DNA of 64,000 bases, from the NCBI RefSeq assembly GCF_016901575.1, contig NZ_JACJKQ010000002.1:248001-312000 (forward strand), in the 5' to 3' direction. The translations under genes were made by a program, and so were the position numbers. This DNA is from Enorma phocaeensis. GTDB lineage: Bacteria > Actinomycetota > Coriobacteriia > Coriobacteriales > Coriobacteriaceae. The notes under the pieces were generated by a model, which was not told where the DNA came from, did not search any database, and saw only the letters and a list, made by a program, of their open reading frames with translations. Positions 19,277 through 27,175 of this stretch are shown one piece after another; the first letter of the stretch is position 1, and every line of letters begins with the position of its first letter.

Positions 19277-19570
19277 ATGGGCGGCTGTTTCTTCTTGTTT
19301 TTATTTCCCGTCCTCGTGGCCGTGGGCTTCGTGTGCGCGGTCGCGTTTTTTGCGCTGCCGATCTATGCCGCGTTTGCAGCGGTCATGGCCGTCATCACCG
19401 CGATCGCCTTTGCGGTGATGAAGCAAAAGGGCGTCTTCGAGCTCGCTGATTCTGAGGTGGCATGGCAGCGAGTCGCGGTCAGCGTGGGCAAATGGATGCT
19501 CATCCTCACCTTCGTCTTTTTCGTATTGAGCGGACTGGGCGCGTTTGCCATCTGGCGGTTCGTCATATAG
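19277..19570 (+). CDS. Small two- to three-pass membrane protein
   Basis: A 97-residue protein. Hydrophobic segments lie at about residues 3-22, 25-45 and 73-94, the last ending at the C-terminus WRFVI. A short polar stretch with KQKGVFELADSE separates the second and third. ATG 19277 follows GGGGAGG; a longer frame starting at 19229 lacks a ribosome site. No family is recognised. It lies 37 bases before the Cof-type HAD gene on the same strand and may be cotranscribed with it. Confidence 0.65.
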   Translation: MGGCFFLFLFPVLVAVGFVCAVAFFALPIYAAFAAVMAVITAIAFAVMKQKGVFELADSEVAWQRVAVSVGKWMLILTFVFFVLSGLGAFAIWRFVI

Positions 19571-19607
19571 CGCGCCGCCGCCGCATGTTATTGCAAGAGG
19601 TATATTC

Positions 19608-20378
19608 ATGATTAAAGCGGCCTTTTTTGATATCGACGGCACCTTGCTGAGCTTCAAGACCCATCAGATGCCGGAATCCACCCGTCGCGCGCTTGCCCGT
19701 CTGCGCGAGCAGGGCGTGAAGGTGGTGATCGCCTCGGGGCGATCGACCCTTGAGCTGAACGATTCGCTGCGCCAGGGGTTCGACGCCTACATCACGCTCA
19801 ACGGTCAGCTGTGCTATGACGACGAGGGCGCGTACCGCGACGTATCGATCGCCCCGGCCGATGCACGCCATATCGTGGACGCCGCATTCCTCGAGCACCG
19901 CTATGACATTTTGATTCAGCAGCGCGAGCGCAGCTTTGTGAGCAACCTGAGCGAGCGGGTGCTCGAGGTCGGCGCCAAAGTGGGCATCACCTACCATGCC
20001 GAGGACTACCGGCAGGCGCTCGCCGCCCCGATCTACCAGTTCTGCGTGTTCGTGGAGCCGGGCGAGGAGCGCGTTTTCTTGGACCACACGCATGAGGTCA
20101 AGGCGACGCGCTGGAACAATCTGTTCTGCGACGTGGTTCCGTGCGCGGGCGGCAAATCCTTCGGAGTCGCGGCGACGCTCGAGCGCTATGGCCTCGCGCC
20201 CGATGAGGCGATTGCGTTTGGCGACGGCGAGAACGACATCAGCCTGTTCGAGGCGGTGGGAACGAGCGTCGCCATGGGCAACGCGTCGGATGTCGTGAAG
20301 GAACGGGCGACCATGGTGACCGATGACGTGGACAGCGACGGCATCTGGAACGCCTGCGAGAAGCTCGGCCTGCTCTAG
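19608..20378 (+). CDS. HAD-superfamily hydrolase, Cof type
   Basis: A 256-residue HAD class IIB phosphatase: motif I FFDIDGTLLS at residues 6-15, motif II VIASGRS, the motif III lysine in GGKSFGVAA, and motif IV FGDGENDISLFEA. The length is normal for Cof/YidA-type sugar phosphatases. ATG 19608 follows AAGAGG. This is one of four HAD phosphatases in the window; the substrate is not predictable. Confidence 0.86.
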   Translation: MIKAAFFDIDGTLLSFKTHQMPESTRRALARLREQGVKVVIASGRSTLELNDSLRQGFDAYITLNGQLCYDDEGAYRDVSIAPADARHIVDAAFLEHRYDILIQQRERSFVSNLSERVLEVGAKVGITYHAEDYRQALAAPIYQFCVFVEPGEERVFLDHTHEVKATRWNNLFCDVVPCAGGKSFGVAATLERYGLAPDEAIAFGDGENDISLFEAVGTSVAMGNASDVVKERATMVTDDVDSDGIWNACEKLGLL

Positions 20379-20550
20379 GCAGCCAGGCAGCGAGTGCGAA
20401 GTAGCCGGGTGCGAAACGCCGTGGTCGGCGCAGGTAGGGCGGGCGCCTTCCCCGTCCGTCGGCCTGGCCGCGCGTCGGAAGGTTTGCTTCGCGGGCGTAA
20501 CATATGGGCTTCCTGTTGGAGACTGGATAACCGCAGGGGGTTCAGGTAGA

Positions 20551-20570
20551 GTAAGCTAACGCTAACTAAT
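20551..20570. promoter_or_regulatory. Candidate DtxR-family operator
   Basis: TAAGCTAACGCTAACTAA lies 48 bases before the DtxR-family gene. Its right half GCTAAC-TAA closely resembles the DtxR/IdeR half-site GCTAACCTAA, and GCTAAC occurs twice in tandem. The dyad is imperfect. Its position suggests autoregulation by the encoded protein. Confidence 0.4.
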
Positions 20571-20617
20571 AGGGGCGGGTACGGATGTGCCCCTCCCCGA
20601 GCTCCGAAAGGCCGACC

Positions 20618-20980
20618 ATGTCGATGCTCCATGAATCCGGCGAGGACTATCTTGAGGCCATCCTCATGCTTCAGATCAAGTGCGGCAGTGTCCGCTCCAT
20701 CGATATCGCGACGTTGCTGGGGGTCACCAAGGCGAGCGTGTCCAAGGCCATGGCAAATCTGGAGGCGCGCGGCTACGTCGAGATGGTCAAGCGCGACGTG
20801 CGGCTTACCGAGGCGGGGCGTGAAGTCGCCGAGCGCATGCTCGAGCGGCACGAGTTCTTTCGCGGTCTCTTGATCGCGGCCGGCGTCGACCCCGAGGTCG
20901 CGACGGAGGAAGGCTGCCACATGGAGCACTGCCTGTCGGACGATTCGTTCCATAAGCTCCAGGCGTATCTGTCGCGCTGA
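20618..20980 (+). CDS. DtxR-family metal-dependent transcriptional regulator
   Basis: A 120-residue repressor containing the winged helix (SIDIATLLGVTKASVSKAMANL, about residues 25-46 as recognition unit) and a dimerisation/metal-binding half, but no C-terminal SH3/FeoA domain. Ligand positions are visible in ESGEDYLEAI and GCHMEHCLS. The Cys in CHMEH matches the DtxR iron-site Cys rather than the MntR acidic residue, which suggests iron sensing. ATG 20618 follows CGAAAGG. No metal transporter lies next to it, so its targets other than itself are unknown. Confidence 0.85.
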   Translation: MSMLHESGEDYLEAILMLQIKCGSVRSIDIATLLGVTKASVSKAMANLEARGYVEMVKRDVRLTEAGREVAERMLERHEFFRGLLIAAGVDPEVATEEGCHMEHCLSDDSFHKLQAYLSR

Positions 20981-21008
20981 GGGTATTGCCGGGCACACGG
21001 CATGCAGA

Positions 21009-21044
21009 AGGGCGCCCGGACGATGCGTGTCGTCCGGGCGCCCT
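21009..21044. terminator. Hairpin after DtxR-family gene
   Basis: AGGGCGCCCGGACGA (21009-21023) pairs perfectly over 15 bp with 21030-21044 around TGCGTG. There is no T run. It sits between convergent genes and probably terminates both. Confidence 0.65.
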
Positions 21045-21081
21045 CATAAGGCGGACATCTGCGCGCCGCCGTCTTGAGCGA

Positions 21082-21146
21082 GTGGATGAAAGAAACACGT
21101 CCCCATCCATCCCAAGTGGATGAAGGGGGCACGTCCCCATCCATCC
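21082..21146. repeat. Tandem pair of 31-bp palindromic-type repeats
   Basis: Two copies (21082-21112 and 21116-21146) share GTGGATGAA and CACGTCCCCATCCATCC with five differing bases between. Each copy can fold, the second best: GTGGAT...GGGG with CCCC...ATCCAC. The copies lie nine bases before the end of the DedA gene on its 3' side. The shape resembles REP-type extragenic palindromes. Confidence 0.5.
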
Positions 21147-21154
21147 ACCTGCGG

Positions 21155-21823
21155 CTACTTCATGTGGGCAGGGGTGTGGCCGGTGCCGTTCGTGTCGTCG
21201 GCATGCCTGAGGTTGGGCACGATGCGCTTCACGATCCAAAAGATGGCTACCACCGCCACGATGGCGATGATGACGTACTTCACGACGTCGGAGACCCATT
21301 CTGCCTGCTCGGTCACGGTCTCCCACGCGCTTCCCGCGGCGGCGCCGAGTGAGCAGAGCACGGTGTTCCATATGGCAGAGCCGACCAGGGTGTAGATGGC
21401 AAACTTGACCATGTTCATGCGCGCTACGCCGGCGGGGATGGAAATGAGGCTGCGCACGATGGGCACGAAGCGGCAGATGAGCACCGAGATCTGGCCGCGA
21501 CGGTCAAACCAGTCGATCGCCTTGGCGATGTCGTCTCCCTTGAACCCGAGCAGCCGCATGGGGCGGGTCTCGAAGAAGCGCATGAGGCGGTCGCGGTTGA
21601 GCACGTACCCGATGCCGTAGAGGATGTAGGCGCCAAGCACCGAGCCTGCGGTTGCCGAGACGATGACCAGGGGCAAGACCATATCGGTCGTGGTGGTGAA
21701 GAAGCCCGAGAGGGGGAGGATGAGCTCGCTGGGGATGGGCGGGAAGATGTTCTCGATAAAGATGAGGGCTCCCACCGCAAAGTAGCCAAACTGATTGATG
21801 AAATTGAAGAACAGGTCTTCCAT
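21155..21823 (-). CDS. DedA-family membrane protein
   Basis: A 222-residue polytopic membrane protein of the DedA (SNARE-associated/VTT) family. Hallmarks are ENIFPPIPSELILPLSGF near residue 24, the GxxxG-rich segment GSVLGAYILYGIG, and the basic motif ICRFVPIVRSLISIPAGVARM near residue 118. DedA proteins are linked to undecaprenyl-phosphate or phospholipid flipping and to membrane homeostasis. Five hydrophobic segments are visible. The start at 21823 follows AGGAGAG on the minus strand. Confidence 0.9.
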   Translation of the reverse strand: MEDLFFNFINQFGYFAVGALIFIENIFPPIPSELILPLSGFFTTTTDMVLPLVIVSATAGSVLGAYILYGIGYVLNRDRLMRFFETRPMRLLGFKGDDIAKAIDWFDRRGQISVLICRFVPIVRSLISIPAGVARMNMVKFAIYTLVGSAIWNTVLCSLGAAAGSAWETVTEQAEWVSDVVKYVIIAIVAVVAIFWIVKRIVPNLRHADDTNGTGHTPAHMK

Positions 21824-21965
21824 GACTCTCCTTTAGTCGGATGCGCCGTTCGGCGTGTTTCCGTGCTGTGGGAAGTGTAGCCGAACTGAAAGGGGCGGCG
21901 CCGTTTTCCACCGTACCCTCGCAAGAGTCCGGCTGCAGGTGTGGCCAGCGGTAGAGGAAGCTCTG

Positions 21966-21995
21966 TTGCCTTAATTATTATAGTAGATATAATAA
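21966..21995 (+). promoter_or_regulatory. Promoter of ROK gene with overlapping palindrome
   Basis: TTGCCT (21966-21971) and TATAAT (21988-21993) are 16 bp apart. A perfect 8-bp inverted repeat TTATTATA-gtaga-TATAATAA (21975-21995) covers the spacer and the -10. The AT-rich dyad placed on the -10, directly before a ROK regulator, is the expected layout of an autoregulatory operator. Confidence 0.55.
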
Positions 21996-22024
21996 ATGGT
22001 GAAATAACTGATGGGAGGCGATAG

Positions 22025-23056
22025 ATGGCATCGACGGTATCCGAGGCGAGCAAGAACGCCATTCGGCGCCTGCTATGGGACGGGCGGGCCCGAAGCAAGC
22101 GCGAGCTCGCGCAGCTGACGGGCCTGTCGGTCGCGACGTGCAACGGGGCCCTCAACGAGATGGAGCGCATGGGCGAGGTCGCCGTTTCCGAACGCGTGCA
22201 GGGTCCCGCGGGCAGGAGCACCGCCTTGTATCGCGTACAGGAAGACATGGGCCAGCTGCTCGCGATGCGACTCGAGCTCTCGGGTGCCAAACGGGCGCTG
22301 GTATCGGAGGTCGTCTCTGTGACGGGTCGAGTGCTCGCGCGTCTTGAGGAGACGGCCGAGCGGGTCGACGGCGAGGCGCTCGTGCACGTGGCGGCTCGTG
22401 CGCTCGATCGGTTTCCGGGGGTCGTTCAGATAGCCCTGGGGATTCCCGGAATCGTGCAGGGCGGCGTGGTGCGCGACTGCGACGCCCGGGAGATGGACGG
22501 GATGCATGTCGTGTCGCTGCTGGAGGAGGGCACGGGCGCCTCGGTCGTTGCCGGAAACGATATGCATATGAAGGCGTACGGGCTGTATCGAGAGCTCGGC
22601 ATCGAAGACGAGATCGTGACGCTTGCCTATTTTCCCCACGGGGTTCGCCCCGGCACGGCGACCATCTATCGCGGCGAGGTGATCGAGGGCGCGAACAGTT
22701 TTGCCGGCATGGTCGGCTTTGTGCCCGTCGAGGGAGCCGAGGGGCTTCGCGCCCCTGAGCCCGCCTCGTTTGCGGCGCCCTGTCCCGATCTTGTGGCGCG
22801 CTGCCTTGCTTCGGTAATCGCCGTGATCAATCCCGACCTCATCCTGTGCGCGGGCGACCTGGTAGATGCGGATGCGCTTTCCGGGGTCGAGGCGTTGCTG
22901 GGGGAGTGGATCCCCCGCCGCTATCTCCCGCGGCTGGAGTATCGAGACGACATGGACGCGTGCTACGTGCGGGGGCTCGCCGCCCGCGCCCTCGACATGC
23001 GTCTGGATGGGACGCCCTCGCACGCCATGCCGCGAGCGGCGGCGTGCAGGGAGTAG
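22025..23056 (+). CDS. ROK-family transcriptional regulator
   Basis: A 343-residue protein with an N-terminal winged helix-turn-helix (residues 8-60: RSKRELAQLTGLSVATCNGAL) and a C-terminal ROK sugar-kinase-like domain, as in NagC/Mlc/XylR. The ROK part has the ALGIPGIV segment and GNDMHM near residue 178, but the zinc-site cysteines usual in ROK kinases and repressors are not obvious in the expected GHxxxxxxGxxCxCGxxGC region. That region reads NSFAGMVGFVPVEGAEG, so the zinc motif appears lost. ATG 22025 lies behind GGGAGG. Followed after 20 bases by a sugar acetyltransferase. Confidence 0.83.
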   Translation: MASTVSEASKNAIRRLLWDGRARSKRELAQLTGLSVATCNGALNEMERMGEVAVSERVQGPAGRSTALYRVQEDMGQLLAMRLELSGAKRALVSEVVSVTGRVLARLEETAERVDGEALVHVAARALDRFPGVVQIALGIPGIVQGGVVRDCDAREMDGMHVVSLLEEGTGASVVAGNDMHMKAYGLYRELGIEDEIVTLAYFPHGVRPGTATIYRGEVIEGANSFAGMVGFVPVEGAEGLRAPEPASFAAPCPDLVARCLASVIAVINPDLILCAGDLVDADALSGVEALLGEWIPRRYLPRLEYRDDMDACYVRGLAARALDMRLDGTPSHAMPRAAACRE

Positions 23057-23076
23057 ATGGTTGGAGGAAATATCTC

Positions 23077-23658
23077 ATGACGGAGAAAGAAAAGCGTGAC
23101 CAAGGGCTGTGGTACGACGCGAACTTCGACGAGGAGCTTCTCGCTGAGCGCATGGAGGCGGAGCGAAAGGTCTTCAGGCTCAACGCCCTCGCTCCCGACC
23201 AAAGCGAGGAGCGGGCCGCCGCGCTCGGGGACCTCCTGGGGCGTTACGGCAACGATGTCGAGGTGCTCGCGCCGCTGAACGTGGACTATGGCTACAACGT
23301 GAGCATCGGCGACGCGAGCTTCATCAACCATAACGCCTACCTCATGGATGGCGCGCCGATCGCCATCGGAAGCCATGTGTTTATCGGTCCCTACTGCGGC
23401 ATGTACACCGCACAGCACCCCCTTACGGCAGCCGAGCGAAACGCGGGGCTCGAGCGGGCGCTCCCCATCACGGTCGAGGACGACGTGTGGATCGGGGCCA
23501 ACGTGACCATTCTGCCCGGCGTGACCATCGGCGCGGGCAGCGTGGTCGGCGCGGGCAGCGTGGTCCTGCGCGACGTGCCCGCCGGCGTGGTCGCCGCGGG
23601 CAACCCGTGCCGCGTCGTGCGGGAGATAACCGATGCGGACCGGCCGCGCGACGCCTGA
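23077..23658 (+). CDS. Sugar O-acetyltransferase (maltose/galactoside acetyltransferase type)
   Basis: A 193-residue left-handed beta-helix acetyltransferase. The N-terminal helical part DANFDEELLAERMEAERKV is the Mac domain of maltose acetyltransferases, and hexapeptide repeats run from about residue 65 to 180 (INHNAYLMD, ITVEDDVWIGANVTILPG, GAGSVVGAGSVV). The catalytic His lies in AQHPL near residue 110. It transfers acetyl from acetyl-CoA to free sugars. ATG 23077 follows TGGAGGA. It is probably cotranscribed with the ROK regulator. Confidence 0.9.
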   Translation: MTEKEKRDQGLWYDANFDEELLAERMEAERKVFRLNALAPDQSEERAAALGDLLGRYGNDVEVLAPLNVDYGYNVSIGDASFINHNAYLMDGAPIAIGSHVFIGPYCGMYTAQHPLTAAERNAGLERALPITVEDDVWIGANVTILPGVTIGAGSVVGAGSVVLRDVPAGVVAAGNPCRVVREITDADRPRDA

Positions 23659-23760
23659 CGTCTCGCGCGGCATTTGTGGACGGATGCCCCGCGAGGCTGT
23701 ACGTCTCGCGGGGCCCGCGTGCCGCTGCGCTGCCTCGGTTTGGATGCGACGGCAGCCGCG

Positions 23761-25671
23761 TCAGCTCTTGTCTACACGCATGGCGCGCATGGCGTTGAGG
23801 ATCGCGATAAACGCTACGCCCACGTCGCCGAAGACGGCGAGCCACATGTTCGCGATGCCGAGCGCGGCAAGCAGCAGGATGATGATCTTCACGCCCAGGG
23901 CGAACACGATGTTTTGCCATACGATGCGCATGGTCTTGCGGGCTATGTGCATCGCATGCGCGATGTTCGAGGGCTTGTCGTCCATAAGCACGACGTCTGC
24001 CGCCTCGATGGCGGCGTCCGACCCCATCGCCCCCATGGCGATGCCCACGTCGGCGCGGGTGAGCACCGGCGCATCGTTGATGCCGTCGCCGACAAAGGCG
24101 AGCTTGCCGCCGTTGGCCTCGCCTGCGAGCAGGGTCTCCACGGCGTCGACCTTGTCTTCGGGGAGAAGCTGTGCGTGAAACTCGTCGAGACCGATCTCGG
24201 AAGCGACCGATGCCGCAACGTCGGCGCGGTCGCCGGTGAGCATCACGCAGCGCTTCACGCCGGCCGCATGCAGGTCGCGAATCGTCTGCGCCGCGTCGTC
24301 TTTCACCACGTCGGCGATGACGATATGTCCCAGGTAGCGTCCGTCGACGGCGACATGCAGCACGGTTCCGACCATGTCGCAATCGCGGTATGCGACGCCG
24401 TGCTCTGCCATGAGCTTGTCGTTGCCCACCAGCACCTGCCGGCCGTCGACGCGCGCGGCGACGCCGTGGCCGGATTCCTCATGGGCGTCTGCGACGCGCG
24501 TCTCGTCGACTGCCCCCGCGAACGCCTGCTTGACCGAGAGCGCGATGGGGTGGTCGGAAAACGCCTCGGCGTGCGCCGCCTGCTCGAGCAACGTGCTCTC
24601 GTCGATGCCATCGGCGGGACGGATGGCGACCACGTCGAAGGTGCCGTTGGTGAGGGTTCCCGTCTTGTCGAAGACCACCGTGTCGACCTTCGCGAGCAGC
24701 TCGAGATAGTTCGAGCCCTTCACGAGGATGCCGAGCCGCGACGCCCCGCCTATGCCGCCGAAGAAGCTGAGCGGCACCGAGATGACGAGTGCGCAGGGGC
24801 AGGAGACCACCAGGAAGGTAAGGCCGCGCAAGATCCAGTCGCTCCAGGCGCCCAGCCCCAGGAGCGGCGGCAGCACCGCAAGGGCGAGGGCGGCAAACAC
24901 CACGGCCGGCGTATAGATGCGGGCGAAGCGCGTGATGAAGTTCTCGGTGCGCGCCTTCTTCTCACTGGCGTTCTCGACAAGCTCCAGGATGCGCGAGACG
25001 GTGGACTCTCCGAAGGGCTTGGTGGTGCGGACGTGCAGCATGCCCGTCATATTGATGCAGCCCGAAATGACCTCTGAGCCGCCCTCGACATGGCGCGGCA
25101 CGGACTCGCCGGTGAGGGCCGCGGTGTCGAGCTGGGAGACGCCGTCTACAACGACGCCGTCGATGGGCACGCGCTCGCCGGGCTTCACCACGATGACGTC
25201 GCCAACCTGGACCTCGTCGGGATCGACCTCTACGAGCTTGCCGTCGCGCTCGATGTTGGCATAATCGGGCGCGATGTCCATGAGCTCGCTGATGGATTTG
25301 CGGCTCTGCCCCACGGCGTAGCTCTGGAAGAGCTCTCCGACTTGGTAGAAGAGCATGACGGCGGCGCCTTCCGCCATGTGCGGGTCGGTGTCGGGAAAGA
25401 TGACCATGGCGAAAGCGCCGATGGTCGCGACCGTCATGAGAAACGCCTCGTCGAAGGCGTCTCCGCGGCGGATGTTGCGCGCCGCCTTGATGAGCACGTC
25501 GTATCCGGCGATGAGGTAGGGGATGAGAAAGAGCACAAACGACGCATAGACGTCGCCCGGCTTGCCAAAGGCTGCGCCCAGCACCCCGGTCTCGTCGATG
25601 ACCATCACCACCGCGAAGATTGCCAGCGCGATCAGGATGCGGTTGCGCCACTTCCGCTGCTTCTTATTCAT
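23761..25671 (-). CDS. Heavy-metal P1B-type ATPase (Zn/Cd/Pb exporter type)
   Basis: A 636-residue membrane ATPase. Motifs in order: membrane CPC site in VSCPCALVISVP near residue 293, phosphorylation site DKTGT near 335, TGES actuator motif near 190, HP locus in SDHPIAL, and GDGINDAP near 545. CPC with ArsR-type control fits Zn2+/Cd2+/Pb2+ export. It lacks the usual N-terminal HMA domain; this is supplied by the separate 72-residue protein upstream. The ATG at 25671 lies behind a TAGAGGAG-like site, and its own operator sits at 25701-25714. Confidence 0.9.
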   Translation of the reverse strand: MNKKQRKWRNRILIALAIFAVVMVIDETGVLGAAFGKPGDVYASFVLFLIPYLIAGYDVLIKAARNIRRGDAFDEAFLMTVATIGAFAMVIFPDTDPHMAEGAAVMLFYQVGELFQSYAVGQSRKSISELMDIAPDYANIERDGKLVEVDPDEVQVGDVIVVKPGERVPIDGVVVDGVSQLDTAALTGESVPRHVEGGSEVISGCINMTGMLHVRTTKPFGESTVSRILELVENASEKKARTENFITRFARIYTPAVVFAALALAVLPPLLGLGAWSDWILRGLTFLVVSCPCALVISVPLSFFGGIGGASRLGILVKGSNYLELLAKVDTVVFDKTGTLTNGTFDVVAIRPADGIDESTLLEQAAHAEAFSDHPIALSVKQAFAGAVDETRVADAHEESGHGVAARVDGRQVLVGNDKLMAEHGVAYRDCDMVGTVLHVAVDGRYLGHIVIADVVKDDAAQTIRDLHAAGVKRCVMLTGDRADVAASVASEIGLDEFHAQLLPEDKVDAVETLLAGEANGGKLAFVGDGINDAPVLTRADVGIAMGAMGSDAAIEAADVVLMDDKPSNIAHAMHIARKTMRIVWQNIVFALGVKIIILLLAALGIANMWLAVFGDVGVAFIAILNAMRAMRVDKS

Positions 25672-25693
25672 CGGTAACTCCTCTTGTCAGACC

Positions 25694-25721
25694 ATATATG
25701 TGAACATACGTTCATATATAT
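25694..25721. promoter_or_regulatory. ArsR-type operator before the P-type ATPase gene
   Basis: TGAACATACGTTCA (25701-25714) is a perfect dyad apart from its centre, flanked by ATATATG and TATATAT. It matches the two operators before the ArsR gene. It also resembles a LexA box (GAAC-N4-GTTC), but the cluster-wide repetition favours ArsR. Confidence 0.7.
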
Positions 25722-25782
25722 CAGCCGAGTAAAGGGCTGCCTTGCCAGGCGGCCCTTGAACGAGCGGGATTTATCCCGAAGG

Positions 25783-26001
25783 CTAGCGAATGATCTCGCA
25801 GTCGGGCTCTACCTGCCGGGTGAGCTCGACCACGCGAGCGAGCACCTCGTCGAAGGCGTCGTCTGCCGCGGTGAGGGTGAGCTTCTGAAGCAGGAAGTTG
25901 ACGCGTGCCTGCTCGACGCCGTCGAGCTTGTTGATGGCGTCCTCGAGCTTCTGGGCGCAGTTGGCGCAATCGATCTCATCGAGCTTGAATGACTTGCGCA
26001 T
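25783..26001 (-). CDS. HMA-domain metal chaperone (cation-transporting ATPase N-domain as a separate protein)
   Basis: A 72-residue ferredoxin-like HMA domain. The metal-binding loop reads DCANCAQK near residue 12 (CxxC), preceded by an acidic rather than the usual GMxC context, which is typical of Zn/Cd-type domains. It lies between the ArsR gene and the ATPase, on the same strand, and very probably hands metal to the ATPase that lacks this domain. ATG 26001 follows AAAGGAC on the minus strand. Confidence 0.85.
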   Translation of the reverse strand: MRKSFKLDEIDCANCAQKLEDAINKLDGVEQARVNFLLQKLTLTAADDAFDEVLARVVELTRQVEPDCEIIR

Positions 26002-26115
26002 GGTGGGGAGTCCTTTCTGTGAGGGGTCGCAAGGTCTTGGATTGCAGGTCGCCTTGTCAGGCGCCTTGGCTGCTGGCTGCGCGGCGTGCCGCCTTGGTGC
26101 CGCCGGGGCCGGCCG

Positions 26116-26451
26116 TTATTCGCAGATATGGTTCATGCCCTGAGCGAGCATGGTGTGGACGTGGTCGTCGGCAAGCGAGTAGATGAGGCTTCGCCCGTCG
26201 CGGTCGAAGCGCACGAGGCGAGCCTGCTTCAGGATGCGCAGCTGATGCGAGACGGCGCTCTGCGTGGCGCCGATCGCCTCGGCGATGCTTCCGACCGAGC
26301 GCGGTTCGTCGTAGAGGGAGTAGAGGATCTTGATGCGGGTGGTGTCGCTGAAGATCTTGAACAGGTCGGCAAGGTCGTAGAGCAGCTCCTCGTCGGGCAT
26401 GCAAGGCTCGGCGTCGGGTGCGCGACCGTTCGTCGCAAGGGGTTCTTCCAT
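26116..26451 (-). CDS. ArsR/SmtB-family metal-sensing repressor
   Basis: A 111-residue winged-helix repressor. The alpha-3 region carries LADLFKIFSDTTRIKIL (near residues 30-48) and the recognition helix is ATQSAVSHQLRILKQA. Metal ligands may be the DLAD/Asp-rich part and the C-terminal DDHVHTMLAQGMNHICE, whose Asp/His spacing matches the alpha-5 site of CzrA/SmtB zinc sensors. ATG 26451 follows AAGGAGAG; an upstream ATG in frame lies inside the operator. Two operators immediately upstream imply autoregulation, and a third controls the ATPase. Confidence 0.88.
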   Translation of the reverse strand: MEEPLATNGRAPDAEPCMPDEELLYDLADLFKIFSDTTRIKILYSLYDEPRSVGSIAEAIGATQSAVSHQLRILKQARLVRFDRDGRSLIYSLADDHVHTMLAQGMNHICE

Positions 26452-26468
26452 GGCTCTCCTTCCATATA

Positions 26469-26516
26469 TGAACATATGCTCATATATCTAGTTCCGATTA
26501 TATGAACGTATGCTCA
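26469..26516. promoter_or_regulatory. Two ArsR-type operators before the ArsR gene
   Basis: TGAACATATGCTCA (26469-26482) and TGAACGTATGCTCA (26503-26516) are near-perfect dyads whose centres are 34 bp apart. With the copy at 25701 they give the consensus TGAACRTAYGYTCA. The AT-rich flanks (ATATAT) probably hold the arsR promoter. Confidence 0.75.
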
Positions 26517-27175
26517 TAAGTCAAGGATAAACTTCGGGTTTTGGGGGAATGGCGCAATGCGGCGGTGAGCGGCGGGGCGGTCCCCTTTGCACAGCCATCA
26601 GGTCTGGGGCCTTTGTGCAGCCGTCGGGGCGTTGCCGCCCCGCTTCGAGGGGCGTCCCGTGCGGCGCGGAGGGGTGGTTGTCGTCGATATACAATTAAAA
26701 TGCTAAAACGCATCGAAATATGCAGCGATAATGAGGCGTGAAACAAGGGCTGTTTCAATTCTGGTCAAAAAATACGTCGATATAGCATTCTCGACGGGGG
26801 ACGCGACTCTCGAGGGACGTCTGGCGGCGGACGAGGGCCCGCCTGGGGCGCGATTCCGGTCGAAAGGACGGTCCGGTTGGCGGATTACGTGCTTTGGGCC
26901 GCCAGCCTGCTGGCCACGTGTCCGCCTGCAGATCCTGTATAGCCATCTGAAATGCTATATCGACAGATGTTTTGACCATACTCGCTCGAAGTTATGTGAG
27001 CGGATGCCCGTATGGGGTATCTTCATGCTTGAACCATGTCGACCGCCGCCGTCCTGCGCGCGGGGCTGGCGGCTGGAGGGTGCGCCTGGACACAGACGGG
27101 GCCGACCGGCCTCGTCGCATGCCGGGGCGCAGATAGAACTGCACCTGAAACGTCTACGAATGGAGCAAAGACCAC
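26517..27175. other. Intergenic region with an inverted-repeat element
   Basis: No gene is supported in these 659 bases. The first part (26540-26680) is GC-rich, with CTTTGCACAGCC and CTTTGTGCAGCC about 30 bases apart and a GGGGCG...CGCCCC stem. An AT-rich patch follows at 26685-26760. The element with 28-bp inverted ends occupies 26762-26978. Open frames on both strands cross it but lack start signals and are explained by high GC. Confidence 0.5.
26762..26978. mobile_element. MITE-like element with 28-bp imperfect terminal inverted repeats
   Basis: The left end 26762-26789 begins TGGTCAAAA and ends TCGATATAGCATT. The right end 26951-26978 is its inverse complement with 4-5 mismatches confined to the middle. 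The 161-base interior is GC-rich and has no coding signal. AT-rich ends with conserved outer and inner blocks and a small non-coding interior suggest a non-autonomous transposable element, though no target-site duplication is apparent and no related transposase lies in the window. Confidence 0.55.

Noticed and set aside
21082-21146. CRISPR array
   Set aside because: Only two copies exist, with a 3-base gap between them and no spacers.
25694-25721. LexA box before the P-type ATPase
   Set aside because: GAACATACGTTC fits LexA formally, but the same motif recurs twice at the ArsR gene in a metal cluster, so an ArsR operator is more likely.
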